Shown piece after piece: positions 49,413-56,856 of a stretch of DNA of 64,000 nt; the first letter of the stretch is position 1; the number at the start of each line of letters is the position of its first letter. The stretch lies in the IMG/VR virus record IMGVR_UViG_3300017605_000678, positions 1 through 64,000 of that record; one strand, written 5' to 3'. The stretch comes from a virus. Both the position numbers and the translations under genes were made by a program. Below the pieces are notes generated by a model. It was not told the DNA's origin and made no database searches. It saw nothing but the letters and a program-made list of their open reading frames with translations.

Positions 49413-49966
49413 GTGATCGAAAGCATGATCCGGCGCAGGCCCTCCGTGTGCTGATCGCGCGGCGGCCGGTTCCATTCGCCGGCAGCGCACAGCCAGCCGG
49501 CCCGGCGAGCCTGGAGCGGGTGATCGTCGATCCAGCGGTGGGCAGCGCGCGAGACGGGAAGCCAAAAGCGCTCGTCCAGGAGCAAGGTACCGGCGCGCCC
49601 GCGGGCGTGGTGAATGTCGGTCGCCGGCTTGCTGGGGAAGACGACGCAACGGGGATGGAGTGCCAGGAACACAAGGCGCCGGTGCAAGTAGATCCGCATT
49701 TGGCCGGACCGGAGTTTGGAGCGCGCGCGGAGCGGCCGCCTCGGCCACTGTCCTACCTTCTTGAAACCGGCCGAAGTTTTGACCCAGCTGTTTCCAAATT
49801 TGTTCGTGAAGATTGCCCCAATTGGAGCGGCGTCGAAAACTTGCTTTGTCCATTTTTCCTTGCTCGATCGTGCTGGCGAAAATGGACACGCCTCTGTCTT
49901 GAGCGCCTCGTCGCGGGCTCGCACCCAGGGCGCCTTGGGCCAGGGCGTCTTGCGGCGGCGGCTCAT
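49409..49966 (-). CDS. HNH-like nuclease or HNH-derived protein
   Basis: 185 aa from ATG 49966. 'KPATDIHHARGRAGTLLLDERFWLPVSRAAHRWIDDHP' matches the phage 'HH.RGR.G.LL.DERFWIPVSR..H.WI..HP' family, an HNH-fold variant. The N-terminal half is basic. The nuclease call is by motif only. Confidence 0.7.
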   Translation of the reverse strand: MSRRRKTPWPKAPWVRARDEALKTEACPFSPARSSKEKWTKQVFDAAPIGAIFTNKFGNSWVKTSAGFKKVGQWPRRPLRARSKLRSGQMRIYLHRRLVFLALHPRCVVFPSKPATDIHHARGRAGTLLLDERFWLPVSRAAHRWIDDHPLQARRAGWLCAAGEWNRPPRDQHTEGLRRIMLSIT

Positions 49967-50250
49967 AAGCCAATGGCGGAGCGCAGGAGGCTGCGCACTT
50001 CGCGCTTCCCGTCGGCCAGCCCGGCGGCATAGATCCGGACCACAAGATCGCCGACCGTCTCGACCGGGTCGTTTGCGCTCGTGAAGTCCAGCAAGCAACG
50101 GTCGCCGAGATCCTCGTGCCACCACTTTCCGTCGACCTTAGACTCTCGAAAGCCCAGCTTGCGCGCCAGCGCCTCGGCCTTGGCTTGCGCCGCGGCCCGC
50201 CGGCGCCGCTCGCCCGCGTCCAGTTCCTTCAGCGTGATCGGAGTGTTCAT
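49963..50250 (-). CDS. Small helical protein
   Basis: 95 aa, MNTPITLKELDAGERRRRAAAQAKAEALARKLGFRESKVDGKWWHEDLGDRCLLDFTSANDPVETVGDLVVRIYAAGLADG. Helical N-terminus, conserved-looking C-terminal half. No family recognised. Confidence 0.6.
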   Translation of the reverse strand: MNTPITLKELDAGERRRRAAAQAKAEALARKLGFRESKVDGKWWHEDLGDRCLLDFTSANDPVETVGDLVVRIYAAGLADGKREVRSLLRSAIGL

Positions 50251-50753
50251 GCTGGGTTGGTGCAAGAGCAGGGCTTGAAGCGCCGACTGAAGAGACCGCG
50301 CTTCAGGTACCCACGCCCCAGGCAGATCGGGCACGTCGCGGCCGGCAGGTTGCCGACAGGCACGAGCCGCGCGGCCGGCACCTTGAATTGCTTCTCTATC
50401 TCGACTGGCGTTCCCTCGTAAAACTTTCCGGTTCTTGTGTCCATGTTTCCTTTGGTTGAGACGGCGCAGATAGTGCCGCGCCGCCATCCTTTGAACTCCA
50501 CCCCGCCGTCCCAGGCCTTCAGGAACTCCGGGACATAAGCCGGGCATTCCCACGAAGGATCCCCGATCATGTCAAAGCACGGAGACCAGCCCTCGCACTC
50601 CAGCGCTAAAGTCATGCGCGAGAATCCAGCTCGCAGCACGATCACGGTCCCGAACATCTTCAGCAGCGCAGCGCCAGCCCTTGGCTCCTTTAGAAGGAAC
50701 TCGCCCACGACGAAACGACCGGGCCGCTTGGAAAGCTCGTTCCACTCGCTCAC
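50247..50753 (-). CDS. Unknown protein with C-terminal zinc ribbon
   Basis: 168 aa from GTG 50753 (GTGA overlap): 'SEWNELSKRPGRFVVGEFLLKEPRAGAALLKMFGTVIVLRAGF'. The C-terminal 'TCPICLGRGYLKRGLFSRRFKPCSC' looks like a DnaJ-type CxxC zinc module. An internal ATG at about 50442 could mark a separate small gene. Confidence 0.6.
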   Translation of the reverse strand: MSEWNELSKRPGRFVVGEFLLKEPRAGAALLKMFGTVIVLRAGFSRMTLALECEGWSPCFDMIGDPSWECPAYVPEFLKAWDGGVEFKGWRRGTICAVSTKGNMDTRTGKFYEGTPVEIEKQFKVPAARLVPVGNLPAATCPICLGRGYLKRGLFSRRFKPCSCTNPA

Positions 50754-51073
50754 TTTTTCCTCCAAGGTTTTTCCCGAGCCCATTCCAAATAATCTCCGTA
50801 CAGCTTACGGTCGCGGGCTTTCGGATCCGTTTCAGGATAGGGCGCTAACACCCACGCTCGAACGATCTCGACCAGCTTCTCCAAACTCTGTCGCAACTCC
50901 GCGTTCGTGCAACGCGGCTCGCTTGCGATCTTGCCGAGCGGACACGGGGTGGAACAATCGCAGCTACATTCCGTCTCCTTCCACTTCTCGCGCCATTTGG
51001 CCAGCTCGGCCGCCTGCTTCTCCAGCTGCGCCCGCTGCAGGTCGATCACGTCCTCGAACGGCAGCTTGCTCAC
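50750..51073 (-). CDS. Coiled-coil protein with Cys cluster
   Basis: 107 aa from GTG 51073 (GTGA overlap): coiled 'DLQRAQLEKQAAELAKWREKWKE' then 'TECSCDCSTPCPLG'. Function unknown. Confidence 0.6.
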   Translation of the reverse strand: MSKLPFEDVIDLQRAQLEKQAAELAKWREKWKETECSCDCSTPCPLGKIASEPRCTNAELRQSLEKLVEIVRAWVLAPYPETDPKARDRKLYGDYLEWAREKPWRKK

Positions 51074-51420
51074 GTCCGGCCCTCCTGGGGCTGGCGCCCG
51101 TGCATGACCAGCACGCGCAGGCACAGCTCGCCGTGATACTCCAGGGCCCGCCGGATGTGCTCGCAGCGGTGTTTCCTGGGGTGGACCGCGCCGCGCGCCT
51201 CGGCCAGGAACGCGGGGTGGCAGCGATACTCGAACTGCTCGCAGCAGCATTGCCCGTTAAAGCCCAGCTCGGTCAGGTCCACGATATGGCGCACGTTCGG
51301 CCGGCTCTTGCTTTGCACGTAGTAGCGGCCGGGCTCGCCGGGGATCGGCGCCACGCCCCAGGGCAGCGCCACGTCCCGGTCGAAGGAATTCGTGCGCGGC
51401 GCCGCCGGCGCCGAGCGCAT
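51070..51420 (-). CDS. SWIM zinc-finger-like protein
   Basis: 116 aa from ATG 51420 (TAATG junction; ATG 51432 also possible). 'YYVQSKSRPNVRHIVDLTELGFNGQCCCEQFEYRCHP' followed by 'HRCEHIRRA' gives the CxC...CxH arrangement of SWIM domains, which bind DNA or protein. Confidence 0.7.
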   Translation of the reverse strand: MRSAPAAPRTNSFDRDVALPWGVAPIPGEPGRYYVQSKSRPNVRHIVDLTELGFNGQCCCEQFEYRCHPAFLAEARGAVHPRKHRCEHIRRALEYHGELCLRVLVMHGRQPQEGRT

Positions 51421-51644
51421 TACGTAGTCCATAGGTCCTTCACAAGTTTGAGGATCTCTTCCGGGGTTTCTTTGACGTGGATCTTTCCGTCTTCAAACTC
51501 GCTTTGTGCGGAAAAAAGAACCGTGCACTCGCCGTGTATTGTCCCGAACCGGCCGCGGCTCATAAAGCGGATCCGATCCAGGTTTACAAAAATCGTCGCG
51601 CTTCCGTGCGTCGGCTCCAGCCGTGTGAGTTCAAGCCAGTGCAT
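51420..51644 (-). CDS. Small protein, unknown
   Basis: 74 aa from ATG 51644: MHWLELTRLEPTHGSATIFVNLDRIRFMSRGRFGTIHGECTVLFSAQSEFEDGKIHVKETPEEIL. The pattern 'MI.LT......I.VN...I.....' is typical of small flagellar FlbD-like proteins, but too weak to assign. Six bases upstream lies the SSB stop. Confidence 0.6.
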   Translation of the reverse strand: MHWLELTRLEPTHGSATIFVNLDRIRFMSRGRFGTIHGECTVLFSAQSEFEDGKIHVKETPEEILKLVKDLWTT

Positions 51645-51649
51645 AAAGG

Positions 51650-52105
51650 TCAAAACGGCACATCGTCCTCATCGTCCGGAGGCGGCGCCTTGCTGCTCGC
51701 GGCCACGCCCGCGGGCGCCGGTTGTCCTCTGCGCGGCGCAGGCTCCGACCCGCCGCCGTCTTTGCCTTTGCCCTTGCCATCGCCGCAGAAGTGGAACTTT
51801 TCCACGATGATCTTGATCTTGTATCGGGGCTTGCCTGTTTGCTTGTCCTCCCAGCTTTCTTGCTTCAGCCGGCCCTCGACGCAAATCGCTCCGCCCTTGC
51901 CGAAGTATTGGCTGATCGTCTCGGCCGGCTTTCCGAAGGCCACGCAATCGAAGTAATTGACCTCTTCTTGCAGATCTCCGGCCTCGTCGTACCAGTTGCG
52001 ATTGTTGGCCACTCCGAAGTCAGTCACGGCCGTTCCCTTGGGCGTGTAGCGCAGCTCCGGGTCGCGCGTGAGATTCCCGCCGACTGAAACGTGGTTCATG
52101 TTCAT
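51650..52105 (-). CDS. ssb: Single-stranded DNA-binding protein
   Basis: 151 aa. OB-fold 'VSVGGNLTRDPELRYTPKGTAVTDFGVANNRNW' and 'VNYFDCVAFGKPAETISQYFGKGGAICVEGRLKQESWEDKQTGKPRYKIKIIVEKFHF', Gly-rich linker, and acidic tip ending DDEDDVPF. It coats ssDNA at replication and recruits partners through the tip. Confidence 0.95.
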   Translation of the reverse strand: MNMNHVSVGGNLTRDPELRYTPKGTAVTDFGVANNRNWYDEAGDLQEEVNYFDCVAFGKPAETISQYFGKGGAICVEGRLKQESWEDKQTGKPRYKIKIIVEKFHFCGDGKGKGKDGGGSEPAPRRGQPAPAGVAASSKAPPPDDEDDVPF

Positions 52106-52698
52106 CGGTCAACCTCCCCAGTGTAGCGGCCGCGCGCGCTGTCGGGCTGAGGCCGGGCGGCCAGCAGCTTGGTAAAGGAAATCGAAATGCTCGTGCGGTT
52201 GTTCGTGCCGATCGCCGTGAACAACGTCTTGATCGAGGCCTCCGCCTGGGTCCGGACCGCGTCGTCGGCGATCCCCAGCTCGGCCATCAACCCGTCGTCG
52301 TCCACGACCTCGACCACCCAGGCCCCGGGCTCCAGCTCGCAGACAGCTTGCACGCAACGCACGAGCAGAGCGGAGATCTCCTCCGGCGACATCGGGTTGT
52401 TCTTGCGCCCGCGGAGCGGCGCCTCGGCCACGCCGCGCTCTGGCTCCAGGATTGGCGCCAGCGAGACCAGATCGCTTGCCCGGGCACTGGCCAGGGCCAC
52501 GAGCCCCTCGAGCGCGCGAAAGTTGCGGCCGCCCTTGCCGATCAATACGCGCGTGTCGGCCGCGTGGGCTCGCAGTGAAACGACGTGTGAGGCCGGCAGC
52601 TTGCGCAATTCGGTCTCTACCAAATCTGTCCGCTCGACCAGCGCCCGCGCAAGATCGCCGATCAGCAGTTCAATATCTTTGGGAGTTAATTTGTTCAT
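52102..52698 (-). CDS. KhpA-like KH-domain RNA-binding protein
   Basis: 198 aa. Residues 8-75 align in pattern with bacterial KhpA: 'IELLIGDLARALVERTD', and 'VVSLRAHAADTRVLIGKGGRNFRALEGLVALA' with the GxxG loop GKGG at 54-57. The C-terminal 100 residues are unrecognised. KhpA proteins bind RNA and control small-RNA networks. It overlaps SSB by four bases and has a hairpin leader. Confidence 0.75.
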   Translation of the reverse strand: MNKLTPKDIELLIGDLARALVERTDLVETELRKLPASHVVSLRAHAADTRVLIGKGGRNFRALEGLVALASARASDLVSLAPILEPERGVAEAPLRGRKNNPMSPEEISALLVRCVQAVCELEPGAWVVEVVDDDGLMAELGIADDAVRTQAEASIKTLFTAIGTNNRTSISISFTKLLAARPQPDSARGRYTGEVDR

Positions 52699-52718
52699 TT
52701 GAGTTTTTGTAAAGTCGC

Positions 52719-52755
52719 GCCGGCCGGCTCCGTGCGCGCTGTCGAGCCGGCCGGC
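52719..52755 (-). promoter_or_regulatory. Large perfect hairpin before KH-domain gene
   Basis: A 12-bp perfect stem, GCCGGCCGGCTC with GAGCCGGCCGGC, around 13 bases, 20 bases before the KH-domain start. No U-tract follows. Could be an autoregulatory leader or an attenuator. Confidence 0.65.
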
Positions 52756-52770
52756 CTTGTTTTGTAAGAA

Positions 52771-53196
52771 TCACTCGTCGTTTCGCGCAGCCGCCGCCTT
52801 GCCGTCTTTCTTGGCACGGCCGCGACCCTTGACCTTGGGAAGCACGCGCTCGGTCACGGCGCCGACGTGCTCGGCCTCGCCGTTGGCGTCGCCTTCCAGG
52901 GGCAAGCGCGGCTCGCGCGGGTCGTCGAGTTTCACCCGCGCTTTGTCCGAGTAGTTTTTCGTCACGTCCATTCCGTCTTCAACCGTCACGTCTTTAAATC
53001 CGATCCGAGTCGTCACCACTGGCGCGTTGTCCGAAAGGTCCAGCGTCACTCGGAAATTGAGCATGAGGGTTTTCTTGTCGTTGGCCTCTAGGGCGTCCAT
53101 AAAGCGGCGCTCGTGCGCGGTGTATAGCTGTTCAACGTGCCGGGCGACGACTTCGAACACCTCGGCATTTTCGATCTCTTTTTCTTTTTTGCTCAT
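52771..53196 (-). CDS. Unknown protein near SSB
   Basis: 141 aa from ATG 53196: MSKKEKEIENAEVFEVVARHVEQLYTAHERRFMDALEANDKKTLMLNFRVTLDLSDNAPVVTTRIGFKDVTVEDGMDVT, ending basic. Pattern recalls the small conserved phage proteins near recombination genes. No assignment. Confidence 0.62.
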   Translation of the reverse strand: MSKKEKEIENAEVFEVVARHVEQLYTAHERRFMDALEANDKKTLMLNFRVTLDLSDNAPVVTTRIGFKDVTVEDGMDVTKNYSDKARVKLDDPREPRLPLEGDANGEAEHVGAVTERVLPKVKGRGRAKKDGKAAAARNDE

Positions 53197-53666
53197 GATG
53201 GGTTTGAGTTCTCGGACCCGGCCGGGAGCAAGGATGGCTGGCCCGCGGGCGCACACGCGACCGCGGGTAATAATAGGTCAGCACTTCCAGACTTTGCCCG
53301 ACCGGGTTCCGAAAATTTTCTTGCCAGGTACCGGAAGACGTAGTCCGGAACGGAGTCGGCCCAGGGCAGCTCCGGATTGATCGTGAAGCCGTACGGCTGA
53401 AATTTCTGGCCCTCGAATTTGGAAGCAAGGACCGACAAGGGAACGCCACTTTGAAAGGCCACGCTGGCCAGGATGGCGATCCCATCCATGAGACCGCTAA
53501 TCGTCGAACCGGCCTTGCTCATTTCGATAAAGATCTCGCCGGGCGTTCCGTCTTCGAACAAGCCGACGCGCAGATATCCCTCGTGATCGCCAATGCGGAA
53601 CTTGTGCACGAGCGCGGCCCGGGTTGTTGGCAGGCGTCGGCGGCGGGCTTGGTATTTCTCGATCAT
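53193..53666 (-). CDS. Stand-alone TSCPD domain (NrdJ C-terminal-like)
   Basis: 157 aa from ATG 53666. 'LPTTRAALVHKFRIGDHEGYLRVGLFEDGTPGEIFIEMSKAGSTISGLMDGIAILASVAFQSGVPLSVLASKFEGQKFQPYGFT' matches the TSCPD domain normally at the C terminus of B12-dependent ribonucleotide reductase, including 'Y.F.YLARKF'. No reductase is in the window. Role unknown: perhaps modulating host reductase. Confidence 0.85.
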   Translation of the reverse strand: MIEKYQARRRRLPTTRAALVHKFRIGDHEGYLRVGLFEDGTPGEIFIEMSKAGSTISGLMDGIAILASVAFQSGVPLSVLASKFEGQKFQPYGFTINPELPWADSVPDYVFRYLARKFSEPGRAKSGSADLLLPAVACAPAGQPSLLPAGSENSNPS

Positions 53667-53730
53667 CGTTCGTTCGCTGGCAGGATTAAAAGCAGGAGCG
53701 GGCATCATGGTAAAGCGTTTTTTTGCTTTT
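53667..53730 (-). promoter_or_regulatory. Degenerate copy of the promoter-leader module
   Basis: TTTACC at 53714-53709, 17-bp spacer, TTTTAA at 53691-53686, preceded by AAAGCAAAAAAACGCTTT and followed by GCGAACGAACG before the ATG. It lacks the CCCGTAA leader hairpin. The spacing matches the seven main copies. Confidence 0.55.
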
Positions 53731-53998
53731 TTTCCAGTTCCTCCTGTAGGCCGCGCAGCCCTGGAATGTCCTTGGCTGCCGCCGCCGCTCTTGCCTTTCC
53801 TGCAAGCGTGCGCCGGATGCCCTCCTGTAATCCGATCTCGTAAGCGCACAGCAAGAGCCGCGCTTCGTTCGTTTCGCCACTCAGCCAGAGATTGACCAGC
53901 CGAGTTTGACTTTCCTCCACTGAATCCGGCGGCAGTCCGTCGGATCCAGTTAAGTCCCGGAACATGTCAAAGTTCAGGTCGCGCAATTTGGTACTCAT
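53705..53998 (-). CDS. Unknown helical protein
   Basis: 97 aa, MSTKLRDLNFDMFRDLTGSDGLPPDSVEESQTRLVNLWLSGETNEARLLLCAYEIGLQEGIRRTL, then Ala/Lys-rich. The end overlaps the degenerate promoter module. No assignment. Confidence 0.6.
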   Translation of the reverse strand: MSTKLRDLNFDMFRDLTGSDGLPPDSVEESQTRLVNLWLSGETNEARLLLCAYEIGLQEGIRRTLAGKARAAAAAKDIPGLRGLQEELEKKQKNALP

Positions 53999-54351
53999 CG
54001 TTCACAGTTCCCATCGCATTTGTGGATCCGCGCCCACTCCTCGGGCGAGTAGCCAAACTGAGGGTCTCGCGCTTGCAGAGTGCGGATTATTTCCGCAGCA
54101 ATGTACTCGCCCAGCTGCCGAGACCAGTGCATCCGATCGTTGGCCATGCGAGCGGCGCGATCCTGCGCCTCAACTGCAAAGGGCACCTCGCGCTCGCGCG
54201 GCAGCGGCGCAAAAGTTTTCGCCCATTGCTCCGGGCTGATCGTGACCTCGTGCACAGCGGTTCGAACTGACTCCGACCAATCGGCGCCGACGCCAGTGCG
54301 GCTCGGCGGCCGCAACTCAACCCGAAGTATTCCGAAGGCTCCTCGGCTCAT
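53995..54351 (-). CDS. Unknown protein
   Basis: 118 aa, MSRGAFGILRVELRPPSRTGVGADWSESVRTAVHEVTISPEQWAKTFAPLPREREVPFAVEAQDRAARMANDR. Conserved-looking but no domain recognised. ATGA overlaps at both ends. Confidence 0.6.
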   Translation of the reverse strand: MSRGAFGILRVELRPPSRTGVGADWSESVRTAVHEVTISPEQWAKTFAPLPREREVPFAVEAQDRAARMANDRMHWSRQLGEYIAAEIIRTLQARDPQFGYSPEEWARIHKCDGNCER

Positions 54352-54566
54352 AATTTTTCCCTTTCAGCGATCCAAAGGTCCATCTCGACCGTGCACGGCA
54401 CCCAGCCATTGGCCAGGGGCGCCTCGCGCGAAACGTGGTGAAGAGCCGAGCGCGGGATCCAGACGCGGCGCGCCGTGACGTCCTCCTGGGGCATTGTCGA
54501 AAACTGGATCGCCTTTTCAGTCTGCCGAATCTGCCAGAGGCGCTCGCGGGTCGTTTCGTTTCTCAT
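54348..54566 (-). CDS. Unknown small protein
   Basis: 72 aa from ATG 54566: MRNETTRERLWQIRQTEKAIQFSTMPQEDVTARRVWIPRSALHHVSREAP. Mixed; 'ARRVWIPRSALHHVSR' resembles a small beta-rich phage protein. Overlaps the CsrA-like gene by four bases. Confidence 0.6.
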   Translation of the reverse strand: MRNETTRERLWQIRQTEKAIQFSTMPQEDVTARRVWIPRSALHHVSREAPLANGWVPCTVEMDLWIAEREKL

Positions 54567-55006
54567 GCTTCCCCCATCCTCGCCGACTGGCACGCCGGGC
54601 AGCAGCGCTCCGAACTGGGCCGCCCGCAGCTCTCGCAAAGTTTGCTCGCTTCGACCGGCTCCGAGTGCGTGCGGATCCATTCAAGGAAACGGCACGCTGG
54701 GCAGCCTCCGCCGAGCGCGATTCTCTCCGGCTCCATGAGCGGGCCGTGATTGTGCGGAACGCGAGCCAGGATGTTGCACAGCTCTGCCACTTTGGTGTCG
54801 TCGGAATTGCCATTGATAAAGATCTGCTCCGGGCCAGCCGGCGCCCGTTGCTTGTGCACTTCTTCCCGGTCGACCACCACGTCGCGCGGCGCTTCGACAT
54901 CCAGGACGGCGCAGCCGCTGCGCGGGTCGAACCGGACAAATTCAACAAACGACTTGCCGTCAATCACGAAGCGCTGCCCAGGCTTACGCTTAAAAACGAG
55001 TCCCAT
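54563..55006 (-). CDS. CsrA-like translational regulator fused to zinc-binding tail
   Basis: 147 aa. Residues 3-53 fit CsrA in length and pattern: 'LVFKRKPGQRFVIDGKSFVEFVRF' then 'AVLDVEAPRDVVVDREEVHKQ'. The 'AP..V.V.REE' signature with R47, the residue equivalent to RNA-contacting R44 of E. coli CsrA, is kept. After a linker, the C terminus has three CxxC pairs (CPAC, CESC, CPAC), so probably a zinc domain, absent from normal CsrA. AAGGA precedes the start. Confidence 0.72.
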   Translation of the reverse strand: MGLVFKRKPGQRFVIDGKSFVEFVRFDPRSGCAVLDVEAPRDVVVDREEVHKQRAPAGPEQIFINGNSDDTKVAELCNILARVPHNHGPLMEPERIALGGGCPACRFLEWIRTHSEPVEASKLCESCGRPSSERCCPACQSARMGEA

Positions 55007-55035
55007 ATTTGTGTTCCTTTCCTTGTTCCGTTATT

Positions 55036-55602
55036 TCACGCCGGCGGCGCCGACCAGCTTGGCGCCCCGCTCAAGTCGAGCAGCTCGGTCTGGCGCCAGA
55101 AACGATCCGACACGCGCGGATCGAAGCGCCGCGCCCAATCGTCTGGCCCGTAATTCATGCTGATAACCGTCCAGCGGCCCTCGCGCCGGGAGAGCAGCTG
55201 GCAAATCGCATCCACTGTTTCGCCCGTCTTGAACTTGTCGCTTTCCGCGCCCACGTCGTCCAGGAACAGCAGGTCCGCGGTCATGCTCTCCTCGAGCACG
55301 TCGGCCATTGGCGTACGGCCCTCGACAATGCGCCGCGCCATTTCCGGCCACTGCCCCCACCAGATCTGCGCCGGCCACCGCCAGTAGGCGCGCTCTGCCG
55401 CGGCCACGGCGGCCGCTACGGCGAAACGGTGGGCGCCGAGCATGCCACGAGTTTTCCCGCAGCCTGGGTCGCCGGCCAGGAGGAGCGTCCGGCGATCGCG
55501 ATTGCGGAACCAATCCATGCAGAAGCGCTGCAGGCCCTCGGCCAGCTCGTCAACGACCGGCCCGTTAGGCTCCAGTCGGAGCCACTTCTCCCGCCACCCC
55601 AC
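55036..55602 (-). CDS. DnaC-like AAA+ helicase loader
   Basis: 188 aa from GTG 55602. Walker A 'LLLAGDPGCGKTRGMLG', 'DLLFLDDVGAESDKFK' (Walker B), sensor 'WTVISMNY' and 'ARRFDPRVSDRFW' (arginine finger region). A frame-open start at 55758 would put a lipoprotein-like sequence in front and a 194-base overlap, and is rejected. The loader probably acts with the DnaD-like protein upstream. Confidence 0.85.
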   Translation of the reverse strand: MGWREKWLRLEPNGPVVDELAEGLQRFCMDWFRNRDRRTLLLAGDPGCGKTRGMLGAHRFAVAAAVAAAERAYWRWPAQIWWGQWPEMARRIVEGRTPMADVLEESMTADLLFLDDVGAESDKFKTGETVDAICQLLSRREGRWTVISMNYGPDDWARRFDPRVSDRFWRQTELLDLSGAPSWSAPPA

Positions 55603-56494
55603 TGGCCCCGCTTGCCGCGCGCCTTGCTTCTCGTTTGGCTTTCCAGGCTGCAACGCCGGCTTGGTACCGGGCGTCGTCGTAGAGCATGCCTGCGCCCCGG
55701 TCAGGACCGCCGCCGCGAGCGTCGCGACCGAAGCCGTTTTGAGTGTTTGATTTTTCATTGTGTAGTTCCGCTACGATGTCGTTGTAAGCACTGCAAAATC
55801 CCGCGATCGTCTTCGTCTTGTTCTCGCACGCCCAAAAGCCGCGCCCGCGGACATTCCAGGCCCGTTGAACGATTGCCATCAGCTCCTCGGCATTTTTTCC
55901 GGCCGAGCCCAGGAGGCGCTTCAAGCCGGCAGCGTCCGGACCGCTCACAGCGTATTTCGCGCCGAAGCGCGCGCCCCAGGCGTTGAAGAAAAGGTCGATA
56001 AACTTGTTGTGCTCCGGGTTTTTCGGCGCCTCGGATTTCTTCGCCTTGGGCTTGCTTGGCTTTCGGCTCTTTTCCCCAGTGCATTCCGCGCCAGCGGAAA
56101 GGGGTACTGTACTATCTGAAAGGTTAGTGACCTCCCCGTTTGGGCAGCTCTGAGGTTCCGGTTCGGGCTCCTCGACCTTCCCGTTTGGGAAGATCGAGTT
56201 TTGTTGAAGAAACTCATCGGTCAGAGCGTAGCTTTTTGTCCGATCCCAGCGGTTGCTGTTCTGTTCGGAAACGATCACAACGCCGGCCTCGACAAGCCCG
56301 GCCAGGATCCTGCGCACTTGTTTCTCGGTCCAATAGGGATACGTCGCCTGGACTTGCTCCGCGCTCATGCGGACCCACTTCGTGCCTGGGCCGACATGCC
56401 GTCCGCTCATCACGCCCAAGTAAGTCAGCAGGATCGCGCCGTCCACGCCGTAGCGGGCCGCATGCTCGACGGAAAAGGCGTGAGAAAAACTCAC
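55565..56494 (-). CDS. DnaD-like replication initiator (winged helix)
   Basis: 309 aa from GTG 56494 (GTGA overlap). 'SFSHAFSVEHAARYGVDGAILLTYLGVM' then 'AEQVQATYPYWTEKQVRRILAGLVEAGVVIVSEQNSN' is the phage replication-protein winged helix, and the C-terminal half 'ELMAIVQRAWNVRGRGFWACENK.TIAGFCSAYNDIV' is DnaD-like. Pairs with the loader gene. Confidence 0.8.
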   Translation of the reverse strand: MSFSHAFSVEHAARYGVDGAILLTYLGVMSGRHVGPGTKWVRMSAEQVQATYPYWTEKQVRRILAGLVEAGVVIVSEQNSNRWDRTKSYALTDEFLQQNSIFPNGKVEEPEPEPQSCPNGEVTNLSDSTVPLSAGAECTGEKSRKPSKPKAKKSEAPKNPEHNKFIDLFFNAWGARFGAKYAVSGPDAAGLKRLLGSAGKNAEELMAIVQRAWNVRGRGFWACENKTKTIAGFCSAYNDIVAELHNEKSNTQNGFGRDARGGGPDRGAGMLYDDARYQAGVAAWKAKREARRAASGASGVAGEVAPTGA

Positions 56495-56742
56495 GCGATG
56501 CCCTCCAGAATTCCGCTCCGACTTGCGCAGACTAAAAGATCCTTCTCTTGCCAGGATCGGCAATGCTTAAGGTGCAGTGAATTACTTAGAACCGAATAAA
56601 TCGCCCTAGATTCGACCGGCTTTTGGCACACAAAAAGGAAGGCGGCTCGAACGTCTGAAGCGGTAAATCCTCGCCCATGCATGGAGATCAAGGCGTCTAG
56701 AAAATGGCGATCTTGAAGGATCTTTTTTGCCCGTGGGTTCAT
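56491..56742 (-). CDS. Small protein of replication block
   Basis: 83 aa, MNPRAKKILQDRHFLDALISMHGRGFTASDVRAAFLFVCQKPVESRAIYSVLSNSLHLKHCRSWQEKDLLV. Helical; winged-helix-like pattern possible. GTGA overlap with the initiator gene. Confidence 0.62.
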   Translation of the reverse strand: MNPRAKKILQDRHFLDALISMHGRGFTASDVRAAFLFVCQKPVESRAIYSVLSNSLHLKHCRSWQEKDLLVCASRSGILEGIA

Positions 56743-56745
56743 TTG

Positions 56746-56856
56746 TCAGGGACGGAGATCCGGCCGAGCCGCGGAGCGGTGAAAGTAGGGAATCAGCTCG
56801 CCCTTGCCGCCCGTCACCGGGAAGCGCCGCTCCGCGATCGACCGAAAGTTACTCAT
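56746..56856 (-). CDS. Tiny conserved-looking protein
   Basis: 36 aa, MSNFRSIAERRFPVTGGKGELIPYFHRSAARPDLRP. ATG overlaps the previous TGA (56853-56856), the main support. Confidence 0.5.
   Translation of the reverse strand: MSNFRSIAERRFPVTGGKGELIPYFHRSAARPDLRP

Noticed and set aside
54563-55006. CsrA binding sites in the promoter-module leaders
   Set aside because: The leader loop CCCGTAA lacks the GGA core, so no binding claim is made beyond a hypothesis.
55603-55758. Lipoprotein-like N terminus on the helicase loader
   Set aside because: It is encoded entirely across the 3' end of the DnaD-like gene. A cytosolic AAA+ loader would not carry it, and GTG 55602 gives a normal start.
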